A stretch of DNA of 64,000 bases from NCBI RefSeq assembly GCF_036898825.1, contig NZ_JARUND010000002.1:1364001-1428000 (forward strand), written 5' to 3'. The notes below the pieces were generated by a model, which was given only the letters and a program-made list of their open reading frames with translations, was not told where the DNA came from and ran no database searches. Shown here piece after piece: positions 17,681-26,914 of this stretch; position 1 is the first letter of the stretch, and each line of letters opens with the position of its first letter. This DNA is from Streptomyces sp. B21-083. GTDB lineage: Bacteria; Actinomycetota; Actinomycetes; Streptomycetales; Streptomycetaceae. The translations under genes and the position numbers were made by a program.

Positions 17681-18706
17681 ATGCGCATTGGTGTCCTGAC
17701 GTCCGGCGGCGACTGCCCCGGCCTGAACGCCGTCATCCGGTCCGTCGTGCACCGCGCCGTCGTGGACCACGGTGACGAGGTAATCGGCTTCCGGGACGGC
17801 TGGAAGGGCCTCCTGGAGTGCGACTACCTCAAGCTCGACCTCGACGCGGTGAGCGGCATCCTCGCTCGCGGCGGCACCATCCTCGGCTCCTCGCGGGTCC
17901 GTCCCGAGCAGCTGCGGGACGGCGTCGAGCGGGCCAGGGGCCATGTCGAGGAGCTCGGGCTCGACGCGATCATCCCGATCGGCGGCGAGGGCACGCTCAA
18001 GGCGGCCCGGCTGCTGTCCGACAACGGCCTGCCGATAGTCGGTGTCCCGAAGACCATCGACAACGACATCGCGGTCACGGACGTCACCTTCGGCTTCGAC
18101 ACGGCCGTCGGGGTCGCCACGGAGGCCCTGGACCGGCTGAAGACCACCGCCGAGTCCCACCAGCGCGTCCTGATCGTCGAGGTCATGGGCCGCCACACCG
18201 GCTGGATCGCCCTGCACTCCGGCATGGCCGCGGGCGCCCACGCCATCGTCGTACCGGAACGCCCCTTCGACATCGAGGAGTTGGCCGCGCGCGTGGGTGA
18301 GCGGTTCGCGGCGGGCAAGAGGTTCGCGATCGTCGTCGCCGCGGAGGGTGCGAAGCCGCGCGCGGGCTCGATGGAGTTCGACGAGGGCGGCAAGGACGTG
18401 TACGGCCACGAGCGCTTCGCCGGGATCGCCCGGCAGCTCTCCCTGGAGCTGGAGGAGCGGCTCGGGAAGGAGGCGCGTCCGGTGATTCTGGGGCATGTGC
18501 AGCGGGGTGGGACGCCTACGGCCTATGACCGGGTGCTGGCCACCCGGTTCGGGTGGCATGCGGTGGAGGCCGTGCATCGGGGGGAGTTCGGGCGGATGAC
18601 GGCGCTTCGGGGGACGGACATTGTGATGGTTTCGCTGGCTGAGGCTGTGGAAACGTTGAAGACGGTTCCTGAGGCTCGGTACGCGGAAGCGGAGTGCGTG
18701 CTTTAG
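17681..18706 (+). CDS. pfkA: 6-phosphofructokinase
   Basis: 341 residues, phosphofructokinase A family: TSGGDCPGLNAVIR (7-20), GGEGT (101-105), PKTIDND (123-129) with the catalytic Asp, MGRHTGW, and GHVQRGGTP. It phosphorylates fructose 6-phosphate in glycolysis. Gly104 is the ATP-type residue, but Lys124 is the residue found in pyrophosphate-using enzymes; actinobacterial proteins commonly combine them and those of streptomycetes are reported to use ATP. Stands alone, 212 bases after gatD. Confidence 0.93.
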   Translation: MRIGVLTSGGDCPGLNAVIRSVVHRAVVDHGDEVIGFRDGWKGLLECDYLKLDLDAVSGILARGGTILGSSRVRPEQLRDGVERARGHVEELGLDAIIPIGGEGTLKAARLLSDNGLPIVGVPKTIDNDIAVTDVTFGFDTAVGVATEALDRLKTTAESHQRVLIVEVMGRHTGWIALHSGMAAGAHAIVVPERPFDIEELAARVGERFAAGKRFAIVVAAEGAKPRAGSMEFDEGGKDVYGHERFAGIARQLSLELEERLGKEARPVILGHVQRGGTPTAYDRVLATRFGWHAVEAVHRGEFGRMTALRGTDIVMVSLAEAVETLKTVPEARYAEAECVL

Positions 18707-18733
18707 GGGTTGTTCGTCGGGTGCGGGTCCGCT

Positions 18734-18763
18734 GTAGCTGGTCGCGCAGTTCCCCGCGCCCCT
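18734..18763. repeat. Copy of dispersed palindromic repeat at gene ends
   Basis: A 30-base copy of the TCGCGCAGTTCCCCGCGCCC repeat, 28 bases after the pfkA stop and about 100 bases before the next gene. Its position fits the gene-end pattern of the other copies. Confidence 0.7.
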
Positions 18764-18866
18764 AAAAGCTGAAAGCCCTGCCCCCGGTCACAAGTGCCGT
18801 CGGGGGCGGTTCTAGTCTGGTCGGGACAGACAGCGCGCAATCAGTACGAAACCCTGGAGCCGGCGG

Positions 18867-19817
18867 ATGGACCACAGCGGGCACGGTACGACCATGGATC
18901 TTCTGCCCTTCACTCTGGGGCGGGGGCTCGGGTGGTCCGCCGACCCGTTCTTCCTGATCGCCTGTCTGGCGGGGCTCGGCCTCTACGGGTGGGGGGTCGT
19001 GCGGCTCACCCGGCGTGGGGACAAGTGGTCCGTCGGGCGGACCGTCTCCTTCGTGCTCGGCGTGCTGACCGTCATGCTCGTCATGTGCACCAGGCTCAAC
19101 GACTACGGCATGGTCATGTTCAGCGTGCACATGGTGCAGCACATGGTCATCAGCATGGTCTCGCCGATCCTCATTCTGCTCGGCGCGCCGATCACGCTCG
19201 CCCTGCGGGCGCTGCCGGTCGCCGGACGGGGGCGGAAGGGGCCGCGTGAGCTGCTGCTGGCGCTGCTGCACAGCCGGTTCATGCGGATCGTCACGCACGC
19301 GGCCTTCACCATCCCGCTGTTCATCGCCAGTCTCTACGTCCTGTACTTCACACCGCTCTTCGACTTCCTGATGAGTTCGAAGGCCGGGCACATCACGATG
19401 ATGTGTCACTTCCTCGCCGTCGGGCTGATCTTCTTCTGGCCGATCATGGGCGTCGACCCCGGCCCGAACCGGCCCGGCTATCTCATGCGGATGCTGGAAC
19501 TGTTCGCGGGCATGCCGTTCCACGCGTTCTTCGGGATCGCGCTGATGATGGCGTCGACACCGATGGTCGACTCGTACCGGAATCCGCCCGCCTCGCTCGG
19601 CATCGACGCCCTGTCCGACCAGAACGCGGCCGGCGGGATCGCCTGGGCGTTCAGCGAGATCCCGACCGTACTGGTGCTGCTGGCCCTGCTCTTCCAGTGG
19701 CACAGCTCCGAACAGCGGCAGGCCAAGCGTCAGGACCGGGCCGCCGACCGCGACGGCGACAAGGAACTTGAGGCGTACAACGCCTATTTGGCCTCACTGA
19801 ACGCACGTGGGCGCTGA
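18867..19817 (+). CDS. CtaG-like cytochrome c oxidase assembly membrane protein
   Basis: 316 residues with about seven hydrophobic helices; a Met/His-rich core (HMVQHMVISMVSP) and a start MDHSGHGTTMDL match the caa3-type CtaG family. These proteins help insert copper into cytochrome c oxidase at the membrane. The C-terminal tail (about 280-316) is charged and cytoplasmic. ATG at 18867; an internal ATG at 18894 is possible. No oxidase genes are adjacent. A separate streptomycete function cannot be excluded. Confidence 0.85.
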   Translation: MDHSGHGTTMDLLPFTLGRGLGWSADPFFLIACLAGLGLYGWGVVRLTRRGDKWSVGRTVSFVLGVLTVMLVMCTRLNDYGMVMFSVHMVQHMVISMVSPILILLGAPITLALRALPVAGRGRKGPRELLLALLHSRFMRIVTHAAFTIPLFIASLYVLYFTPLFDFLMSSKAGHITMMCHFLAVGLIFFWPIMGVDPGPNRPGYLMRMLELFAGMPFHAFFGIALMMASTPMVDSYRNPPASLGIDALSDQNAAGGIAWAFSEIPTVLVLLALLFQWHSSEQRQAKRQDRAADRDGDKELEAYNAYLASLNARGR

Positions 19818-19895
19818 ATCAACTTTCTTTCCCGTTGCCTGAAACACTTTCGTATTCAGTAGCATGGACGTGACGTATCCGCCGGGGGGAGCGGT

Positions 19896-21275
19896 ATGAC
19901 ACTGCATGCTTTCAGGAAATCCGGGCTTCAGCGGTTGTTCATCGCACTGTTGTGCGTTCTATTCGCCAGTGGTTGCGACAGGGAGGCACCGCTGACGATG
20001 GTGAAGGCGGTGGCTTCGGGGGTACCTTCCCTCGCGCCGTTCTTCGACGAGAACAGCGGCCTGGGTCATGACGCCCAGATCCGTTCGCAGCCCGCACACG
20101 GCAGCAGCCTGCAGCAGGGCAGCACGCCCGGGCTGTACGGGGGCACGAAGAAGCCGACGGTCTGCGACGTCCACCGGCTGGAACAATTCCTCACCGACCC
20201 CAGGAACAACAGGAAGGCCCACGAATGGGCACGTGTGGTCGATATTCCACAGGGTAGGATTTCCGCCTATCTCGACCGGCTCACGCCCGTTCTCCTGCGT
20301 CACGACACCCTCGTGAAGAACCACGACTACAAGAAGGAGAAAGCGGTCCCCTTCGACGCGCTGCTGCAGGCGGGAATCGCGGTTCTCGTCGATGAAGCGG
20401 GAGTTCCCGCAGTGAAGTGTTCATGCGGAAATCCACTGAGGCCGTTCAAGGGCGCCACGAACCGTATTTCCGTCGAGTTCGAGGACGGCAACAAGAAGTG
20501 GCGCGACTACGACGCCGACGAGGTCGTGCTCGTCCGGCCCGCGCCCAGCAAGGTCGACCGGTTCGCGCTCGTCGACGTGGACGAACCGGAGCGGGGTATC
20601 TACCGCCGGACCGGCACCAAGGGTGAGGCCGACAAGGTGTTCGACACGCGCGAGCGTCATCAGGTGCCGCGCCTCGCCGGGACGACGTTCGGCGCGGCGA
20701 GCAGTCGCCTCACGAACCTGGGCCTGGCGACAGCGTACGACAGCGCCGGGCTGCCCCCGTCCAACGCCACCGTCACCGGGTCGGACCCGGGGCCGGGAGC
20801 CGCGCTCCCCTTCGGCTCGTACGTCACGCTCAACGTCCACATCAAGTCCGGGGCACCCGACGACGGCAGCGGAGGAGGGAGCGGCGGCGCCACTCCCTCC
20901 GGGGCGGGCACAGGGTCGGAGTCCGGGGCCGGGACGGGGTCGGGGTCACCGCCAGGTTCCGGGGTTACCTCGGCTCCGGGATCTGACCCGCCGTCACCCG
21001 GCGGGACCGACGCGTCGACTCCGTCGACCGCTCCCCCGACGTCTCCACCCTCGTCCAGCGACAAGCCCACGCCGAGTGCGTCCGAGCCGCCCTCGCCCGA
21101 TCCCACACCGTCCGGACCTGGCAGCAGCACCCCCGACACCAAGCCCACCGGCGAGCCGCCCTCTCCGGAGCCGCCGGCCCCGCCGAGCGAGACATCCAGC
21201 CCACCCCCAGAAGCGAGCAGCCCACCTCCGACGACCGCCACGACCTCAGCTCCCTCGGAAACGCCGAGTGCGTGA
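19896..21275 (+). CDS. Lipoprotein with DUF6777 and PASTA-like domains and Pro/Ser-rich tail
   Basis: 459 residues. The signal peptide ends in an FASGC lipobox (Cys about 27; Ala instead of Leu at -3). Residues about 75-195 match what I recall as DUF6777 (PGLYGGTKKPTVCDVHRLEQ, AGVPAVKCSCGNPL). Residues about 250-315 look like one PASTA repeat (VPRLAGTTFGAASSRLTNLG ... DPGPGAALPFGSYVTLNVHI). The last 140 residues are low-complexity Gly/Pro/Ser/Thr, probably a wall-spanning linker. It precedes a Ser/Thr kinase by 122 bases; PASTA domains usually sit on such kinases. Confidence 0.82.
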   Translation: MTLHAFRKSGLQRLFIALLCVLFASGCDREAPLTMVKAVASGVPSLAPFFDENSGLGHDAQIRSQPAHGSSLQQGSTPGLYGGTKKPTVCDVHRLEQFLTDPRNNRKAHEWARVVDIPQGRISAYLDRLTPVLLRHDTLVKNHDYKKEKAVPFDALLQAGIAVLVDEAGVPAVKCSCGNPLRPFKGATNRISVEFEDGNKKWRDYDADEVVLVRPAPSKVDRFALVDVDEPERGIYRRTGTKGEADKVFDTRERHQVPRLAGTTFGAASSRLTNLGLATAYDSAGLPPSNATVTGSDPGPGAALPFGSYVTLNVHIKSGAPDDGSGGGSGGATPSGAGTGSESGAGTGSGSPPGSGVTSAPGSDPPSPGGTDASTPSTAPPTSPPSSSDKPTPSASEPPSPDPTPSGPGSSTPDTKPTGEPPSPEPPAPPSETSSPPPEASSPPPTTATTSAPSETPSA

Positions 21276-21397
21276 CCGCGCCCCTCAAGGGGTGCGGGGC
21301 CGTATCGAGATGCGGCTCCGCCGCGGGGCGCGACCAGCCCCCACCGGCCCGTAGCCGACGAACCGCACATCCAGCGGGGCAGACCTGGGAGTCACGG

Positions 21398-23248
21398 ATG
21401 CCATCAGGACCATCAGGACCACCCACCTCAGGAGTGGGCCGGGTCATCGCCGGCCGTTACCTCCTGCTCAACCAACTCGGCAGTGGCGGCATGGGCCACG
21501 TCTGGCTCGCCCACGACCAGAGACTCGCCTGCGAGGTCGCCCTCAAGGAGATCGCGTTCCGCGACCCGGTCGAGGCCTCCGACGAGCGCGCCTCCCGAGT
21601 CGCCCGGGCCCGCGCCGAGGCCCGGCACGCGGCCGGGCTGCGCGGCAACCCGAACGTGGTGACCGTGCACGACGTACTGGAACACGAGGGCCTGCCGTGG
21701 ATCGTCATGGAGTACGTGGCGGGCGCCCTCGACCTGCGTGACCTGATCGGCATGCGCGGCCCGCTGGCACCCGACGAATGCGCCCGCATCGGCCTCGCCG
21801 TCCTGGACGCGCTGACCGCCGGACACGAGCAGGGCATCATGCACCGGGACGTGAAGCCCGCGAACATCCTGCTGGCGCCGGACCGCACAGGGACGCCGTA
21901 CTCCCGGATCCTGCTCACCGACTACGGCATCTCGGTGCAGCCGGACGCGGACGAGACGCGCTACACGCTGACGTCCGCCCTGGTCGGCACGGCCGGCTAT
22001 CTGGCGCCCGAGCGGGCCACCGGCGGACCGCCGACCGCCGCCGCCGACCTGTTCTCGCTGGGCTGCACGCTCTACCACGCCGTCGAGGGCGTCGGGCCGT
22101 TCGAAAGGGACACGCATTTCGCGGAAGTCACCGCCGTGGTCATGGAGGAGCACCGGAAACCGGAGCGGGCGGGCGCGCTGGGGCCCGTGCTGGAGGCGAT
22201 GCTCGACAAGGACCCGGACCGGCGGATCACGGCGGCCAGTGCGGAAGCGGCCCTGGACCGCATCGTCACGCCCCAGGCCGACCCGTACGAGCACGCCAGG
22301 ACGGACCCGGGGTCGCTGCCGCCATGGGGTGCGCCGGAGCAGTTGTACGGGCCTCACCACTCCCCCGAGTCCCCACCCATGGGCGTCTCCCCCGCCCGGT
22401 CCGCGCCCCCGCCGGAACCGTCGCCGCGCAGCCGCGCCCTCCCGGCGGCTCTGGGCGCCCTGGTCGGGATCGCACTGGCCGGTGTCGGCCTCTGGTTCAC
22501 CCTGGACGGGCCGCCGGGCGGCGACGAGGGGACCGCGCAGAAGCCGTACGGCGGCCCCGTCGGTCTCGCCGCACCCCTGGCGGTGGGCGACTGTGTGTTC
22601 GCCGACTGGCCCGGCGGCGCGCGCTTCGAGGGGACGCCACGACTGACCGTGGACCCGGCCTGCGGGGGCGCGGCGCCGGACGGGCAGGTGGTGGCGGTCG
22701 TGGACGCCCCGTCCGTCGCCGAGGCGCGGGCGCAGGGGCCAGGCGAGTGCGAGGAGCGGACCCGCGATCTCAGGGAGAAACTGGCGGACGTACGCGGCTA
22801 TGCCGTCGTGCCGGTAGAGGGCGGGTTCCGGGCCGCCGAGGGGCGTACGGCCTGTCTGCTGCTCGGTGCGAACGGGCCGGTGTACGGGCCGCTCGGGCCG
22901 TTCCGCGCTGCCGGGCAGGCGTTTCGCGACACGGCCGGCATGCAGAAGCGGGACTGTCTGAGGTCGCCGTCCGGGCGGGAGGCGCGGCTGGTCGCCTGTA
23001 GCGAGCCGCACGACGAGCAGGTCCTCGGATTCACTCGGCTCGACGCCGCCGTCCCCTTCGAGGAGGCGCGCGACGTGTCGGACACCGCCTGCGCGAAGGA
23101 CGTGCCGCCGACCGACTACGGCTTCGATCCTTCGGTCTACGAGGCGGGGTCCTGGACGGGCCGCGGAGCCTGGGACTCCGGAACGCATTTCGTCGTGTGC
23201 ACCGTGCGCAGGCAGAACGGGGGCACCATGGAGGGAGAAGAGCCATGA
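21398..23248 (+). CDS. Membrane Ser/Thr protein kinase with Septum_form-like ectodomain
   Basis: 616 residues from the ATG at 21398. Kinase domain about 20-290: GSGGMGHVWLA, Lys50 in VALKEIAF, MHRDVKPANILL, DYGIS (DFG replacement), GTAGYLAPE. A proline-rich linker leads to one membrane helix at about 350-370. The outside part (about 385-610) has Cys pairs and a KRDCLRSPSGREARLVACSEPHDEQV-like pattern resembling Septum_form domains, possibly duplicated. It carries no PASTA repeats. The open frame extends upstream without need. It probably senses an envelope signal; the target is unknown. Confidence 0.9.
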   Translation: MPSGPSGPPTSGVGRVIAGRYLLLNQLGSGGMGHVWLAHDQRLACEVALKEIAFRDPVEASDERASRVARARAEARHAAGLRGNPNVVTVHDVLEHEGLPWIVMEYVAGALDLRDLIGMRGPLAPDECARIGLAVLDALTAGHEQGIMHRDVKPANILLAPDRTGTPYSRILLTDYGISVQPDADETRYTLTSALVGTAGYLAPERATGGPPTAAADLFSLGCTLYHAVEGVGPFERDTHFAEVTAVVMEEHRKPERAGALGPVLEAMLDKDPDRRITAASAEAALDRIVTPQADPYEHARTDPGSLPPWGAPEQLYGPHHSPESPPMGVSPARSAPPPEPSPRSRALPAALGALVGIALAGVGLWFTLDGPPGGDEGTAQKPYGGPVGLAAPLAVGDCVFADWPGGARFEGTPRLTVDPACGGAAPDGQVVAVVDAPSVAEARAQGPGECEERTRDLREKLADVRGYAVVPVEGGFRAAEGRTACLLLGANGPVYGPLGPFRAAGQAFRDTAGMQKRDCLRSPSGREARLVACSEPHDEQVLGFTRLDAAVPFEEARDVSDTACAKDVPPTDYGFDPSVYEAGSWTGRGAWDSGTHFVVCTVRRQNGGTMEGEEP

Positions 23249-23261
23249 GGAGGGTGTTGCG

Positions 23262-23432
23262 ATGCCCGGTTCCACGAACAGTTCCACGAAGACCATGGGG
23301 GTGCTCACCGTAGGCGGGCTCGTCGTGGTGACGGCCTACACGGTGGCGCTCGGCAGCAACGGCTGGCTGTGGTTCGGCTGGGTGGTGCTGGGTCTCATCA
23401 CTCTCGGGATGGTGGTCGCCCGGCCCACCTGA
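23262..23432 (+). CDS. Tiny membrane protein downstream of the kinase
   Basis: 56 residues, ATG at 23262 with a strong AGGAGG 8 bases upstream and only 13 bases from the kinase stop. It has two hydrophobic segments: MGVLTVGGLVVVTAYTVALG and WLWFGWVVLGLITLGMVVA. It reads as a two-helix membrane protein translated with the kinase; function unknown. The frame upstream of the kinase stop codes for something else, so this is a separate gene. Confidence 0.65.
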   Translation: MPGSTNSSTKTMGVLTVGGLVVVTAYTVALGSNGWLWFGWVVLGLITLGMVVARPT

Positions 23433-23508
23433 CGCTCGTATCGCCGTAGCAGCCCCACACCCGTAGGGGCCGTACACCCGTATGGGCTAATGGGTCGGTC
23501 GGGGCGGG

Positions 23509-24723
23509 TCAGTCCTCGAAGAGCCGCCCCGCCGAGTGGACGCCCGGCTGGTACTTCGGCAGCCGGGCGGTGATCTTCATACCGGCGCCGAGCGCTGTCT
23601 CGATGACGAGGCCGTGGTCGTCGCCGTAGACCTGGCGGAGCCGGTCGTCCACGTTCGAGAGCCCGATGCCGCCGGACGGGCTGGCCTCGCCCGCGAGGAT
23701 ACGGCGGAGCAGGACCGGGTCCATGCCGGCGCCGTCATCCTCGATGACGACCAGGGCCTCGGCGCCCGCGTCCTGCGCGGTGATGCTGATGTGGCTCTTG
23801 CCCGCTGCCGCTCCCTTGCCCTCCAGGCCGTGTTTGACGGCGTTCTCGACGAGGGGCTGGAGGCAGAGGAAGGGCAGGGCGACCGGGAGGACCTCGGGGG
23901 CGATCTGGAGGGTGACGGTGAGACGGTCCCCGAAGCGGGCTCGGACGAGGGCCAAGTAGTGGTCGATGGCGTGGAGTTCGTCGGCGAGGGTGGTGAAGTC
24001 GCCGTGCCTGCGGAACGAGTAGCGGGTGAAGTCGGCGAATTCCAGGAGCAGTTCACGGGCACGCTCGGGGTCGGTGCGGACGAACGAGGCGATCACCGCG
24101 AGCGAGTTGAAGATGAAGTGCGGGGATATCTGAGCGCGAAGTGCCTTGATCTCAGCCTCGATGAGACGGGTGCGGGACTGGTCGAGGTCCGCCAACTCCA
24201 GCTGGACCGAGACCCATCTCGCGACCTCCCCGGCGGCGCGGACGAGGACCGCTGACTCGCGGGGCGCGAACGCGACCAGTACGCCGTGGACGCGGTCGTC
24301 GACGGTGAGGGGGGCCACGACGGCCCACCGCAGGGGGCAGTCCGGGGCGTCGCAGGTGAGGCGGAGGGCCTCACCCCGGCCGGTCTCCAGGGGGCCTGTG
24401 AGGCGTTCCATGATCTCGGCGCGATGGTGTTCGCCGACGCCGTCCCAGACGAGGACCGACTCCTGGTCGGTGAGGCAGAGGGCGTCCGTGCCGAGCAGGG
24501 TGCGCAGCCGGCGGGCCGAGCGGCCCGCGGTCTCCTCGGTGAGGCCGGCGCGCAGCGGGGGCGCCGCGAGGGAGGCGGTGTGCAGGGTCTCGAAGGTGGC
24601 GTGCTCGACGGGGGTGCCGAGGCCGCCGAGCCGTTCGGGGCGGGCGGTGTGTCGGCCGAGCCAGAATCCGGCGGCCAGCAGCGGGAGGATGGCCACGCAG
24701 AGCCCGGCGAGGAATCCGCTCAT
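23509..24723 (-). CDS. LytS-type sensor histidine kinase
   Basis: 404 residues starting at the ATG at 24723, overlapping the symporter stop by an ATGA. One N-terminal membrane helix (about 3-24) is followed by a GAF-like domain (about 50-180), then a His_kinase domain with the phospho-acceptor His in LRAQISPHFIFNSLAVIAS, the N box PLVENAVKHGLE and the G box GGIGLSNVDDRLRQVYG. It pairs with the LytTR regulator at 26915-27682 in the same operon. With one helix, sensing may be cytoplasmic or through the symporter. Confidence 0.9.
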   Translation of the reverse strand: MSGFLAGLCVAILPLLAAGFWLGRHTARPERLGGLGTPVEHATFETLHTASLAAPPLRAGLTEETAGRSARRLRTLLGTDALCLTDQESVLVWDGVGEHHRAEIMERLTGPLETGRGEALRLTCDAPDCPLRWAVVAPLTVDDRVHGVLVAFAPRESAVLVRAAGEVARWVSVQLELADLDQSRTRLIEAEIKALRAQISPHFIFNSLAVIASFVRTDPERARELLLEFADFTRYSFRRHGDFTTLADELHAIDHYLALVRARFGDRLTVTLQIAPEVLPVALPFLCLQPLVENAVKHGLEGKGAAAGKSHISITAQDAGAEALVVIEDDGAGMDPVLLRRILAGEASPSGGIGLSNVDDRLRQVYGDDHGLVIETALGAGMKITARLPKYQPGVHSAGRLFED

Positions 24724-26483
24724 GGCCGCGTCACCTCCGTGCGCGCCGGTCCCCCGAGACCGAGGCCGCCGTGACCGGCGTGCGCCCCTGACAGTTCCTC
24801 CGGGAGGTGGAAGCGGGCCAGGATGGCCGCCGTACCGGCCGGGACGCGGCCCGGGGTGGCCAGGGACACCAGGACCATGGTGAGGAAGCCCAGGGGCACG
24901 GACCAGAGGGCGGGCCAGGCCAGTAGCGCGTGCAGGGCGCCCGTGCCAGGGAAGCCCGCCATGGTGGCGGCCACGGCGACGAGCGCGGAGCCGCCGCCGA
25001 CGAGCATTCCGGCGGCGGCGCCGGGCGGGGTCAGCCTGCGCCACCAGATGCCGAGGACGAGCAGCGGGCAGAAGGAGGACGCGGACACGGCGAAGGCGAG
25101 CCCGACGGCGTCGGCGACGGGGAGGCCGCCGACGATGGCGCTGGCGGCGAGCGGTACGGCCATGGCGATGACCGTACCGAGCCGGAAGTGCCGTACCCCG
25201 CGTGAGGGCAGCACGTCCTGGGTGAGGACGCCGGCGACGGCCATGGTGAGCCCCGACGCGGTGGACAGGAACGCGGCGAAGGCGCCGCCGGCGACCAGTG
25301 CGCCCAGCAGGTCGCCGCCGAGGCCACCGATCACCCGGTCGGGCAGCAGGAGGACGGCGGCATCGGCGTTGGAGGTGAGGGCCAGTTCGGGGGCGTAGAG
25401 ACGGCCCAGAGCCCCGTAGACGGGCGGGAGGAGGTAGAAGGCGCCGATGAGGCCGAGGACGGCGACGGTGGTGCGGCGGGCGGCGACGCCGTGCGGGCTG
25501 GTGTAGAAGCGGACCACGACGTGCGGCAGGCCCATGGTGCCGAGGAACGTGGCGAGGATCAGGCCGTACGTGGCGTACAGCGGGCGTTCCTCGCGGCCTG
25601 CGGCGAGGGAGGTCGACATGCCGCCGCCGGTGCCGCGGTCGGCCTGGGGGACGGCGGCGCCCTTGGCGAAGGTGAGGCGGGTGCCTCGGTCGATGTGGTG
25701 GGTTCCGGCGGGCAGGTGGAGGACCTGGTCCGTGTGCGGGCGGCCGTCGACCGTGCCGGTCACGGTGACGGTGAGCGGGGCTTTCAGCTTCAGGTCGAGG
25801 CCGTCGTCGACGCGGACGACACGCTGTTCGCGGAAGGTGGCGGGTTCGTCGAAGGCGTGGCGCGGGGCGCCGTCGCCCTGCCAGGCGGGGACGAGGAAGA
25901 GGGCGGGGACGAGCAGCGCGGTGAGTTTCAGCCAGTACTGGAAGGCCTGGACGAAGGTGATGCTGCGCATGCCGCCGGCGGCGACGGTGGCGACCACGAC
26001 GACGGCGACGATGACCCCGCCGGCCCAGTCGGGCGCGTCGGTCAGTACGGCCAACGTCAGCCCGGCGCCCTGGAGTTGGGGCAGCAGATAGAGCCAGCCG
26101 ACGCCGACGACGAAGGCCCCGGCGAGCCGTCGCACGGCCTGGGAGGCGAGGCGGGCCTCGGCGAAGTCGGGGAGGGTGTAGGCGCCGGAGCGGCGCAGCG
26201 GGGCGGCGACGAAGAGCAGCAGCAGGAGGTAGCCGGCGGTGTAACCGACGGGGTACCAGAGCATGTCGGGGCCCTGGACGAGGACGAGGCCCGCGATACC
26301 GAGGAAGGAGGCGGCGGAGAGGTACTCCCCACTGATCGCGGTGGCGTTGAGGCGGGGGCCGACGGTGCGGGAGGCGACGTAGAAGTCGGAGGTGGTGCGG
26401 GAGATGCGCAGGCCGAACGCACCGACGAAGACCGTCGCCACGACGACCAGGGCGACGGCGGGGACGGCGTAGTTCTCGTTCAT
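24720..26483 (-). CDS. Sodium:solute symporter (SSS family; ActP-like)
   Basis: 587 residues with about 13 hydrophobic helices and SSS landmarks (SGEYLSAASFLG, ALVAGGAFAAFLSTASGLTM). It is closest to the acetate/monocarboxylate branch with YasG/MctC-like features. An unusually long hydrophilic insertion (about residues 195-285, after PAWQGDGAPRHAF) probably faces the outside. It overlaps the sensor kinase by four bases and follows a small membrane protein that often accompanies such transporters. The transported solute is inferred. Confidence 0.88.
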   Translation of the reverse strand: MNENYAVPAVALVVVATVFVGAFGLRISRTTSDFYVASRTVGPRLNATAISGEYLSAASFLGIAGLVLVQGPDMLWYPVGYTAGYLLLLLFVAAPLRRSGAYTLPDFAEARLASQAVRRLAGAFVVGVGWLYLLPQLQGAGLTLAVLTDAPDWAGGVIVAVVVVATVAAGGMRSITFVQAFQYWLKLTALLVPALFLVPAWQGDGAPRHAFDEPATFREQRVVRVDDGLDLKLKAPLTVTVTGTVDGRPHTDQVLHLPAGTHHIDRGTRLTFAKGAAVPQADRGTGGGMSTSLAAGREERPLYATYGLILATFLGTMGLPHVVVRFYTSPHGVAARRTTVAVLGLIGAFYLLPPVYGALGRLYAPELALTSNADAAVLLLPDRVIGGLGGDLLGALVAGGAFAAFLSTASGLTMAVAGVLTQDVLPSRGVRHFRLGTVIAMAVPLAASAIVGGLPVADAVGLAFAVSASSFCPLLVLGIWWRRLTPPGAAAGMLVGGGSALVAVAATMAGFPGTGALHALLAWPALWSVPLGFLTMVLVSLATPGRVPAGTAAILARFHLPEELSGAHAGHGGLGLGGPARTEVTRP

Positions 26484-26531
26484 CCGGACCGGTTCCCGTT
26501 CGTATTCCTGTTGGCGTTCCCGTTCATGACG

Positions 26532-26897
26532 TCAGCGGTCCTGGTCCTCGACCAGCCGGACGAAGTCCCGCTCGTTGCGTTCGGCGCGCCGCACGTACCA
26601 GCGGGCGAGCAGTACCAGCGGCGCGTAGAGGCCGAAGCCGAGGATCAGCCATTCCAGGTGGTGGGCGTCGGGCATCGCGGCGAAGAGGAGCGGCAGCGGG
26701 GCGATGAGCAGTGCGAGGACGGCGAACACGGTGAAGGCGGCCCGGAGTTGGGAGCGCATCAGGGAGCGGACGTAGGTGTGGCCGAGGGTGGTCTGTTCGT
26801 CGATCTCGGTGCGCGGCCGGTAGTAGCCGGAGGTCCGGCGGGTGCGCCGGGGCGGCCCGGTGACGACGACCCGGCGTTCGGAGGGTTCCTGGGGCAT
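26532..26897 (-). CDS. Small membrane protein of symporter operon (DUF485-like position)
   Basis: 121 residues from the ATG at 26897. A basic N-terminus (RRTRRTSGYYRPRTEIDEQT) precedes two hydrophobic helices (AAFTVFAVLALLIAPLPLLFA and LEWLILGFGLYAPLVLLARWYV) and a charged end. Small two-helix proteins (DUF485 type) regularly precede acetate symporters, which is the position here, but the sequence match is weak. It lies 17 bases after the response-regulator stop. The long open frame upstream is antisense. Confidence 0.75.
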   Translation of the reverse strand: MPQEPSERRVVVTGPPRRTRRTSGYYRPRTEIDEQTTLGHTYVRSLMRSQLRAAFTVFAVLALLIAPLPLLFAAMPDAHHLEWLILGFGLYAPLVLLARWYVRRAERNERDFVRLVEDQDR

Positions 26898-26914
26898 GGG
26901 TAGGACTCCGCCCC

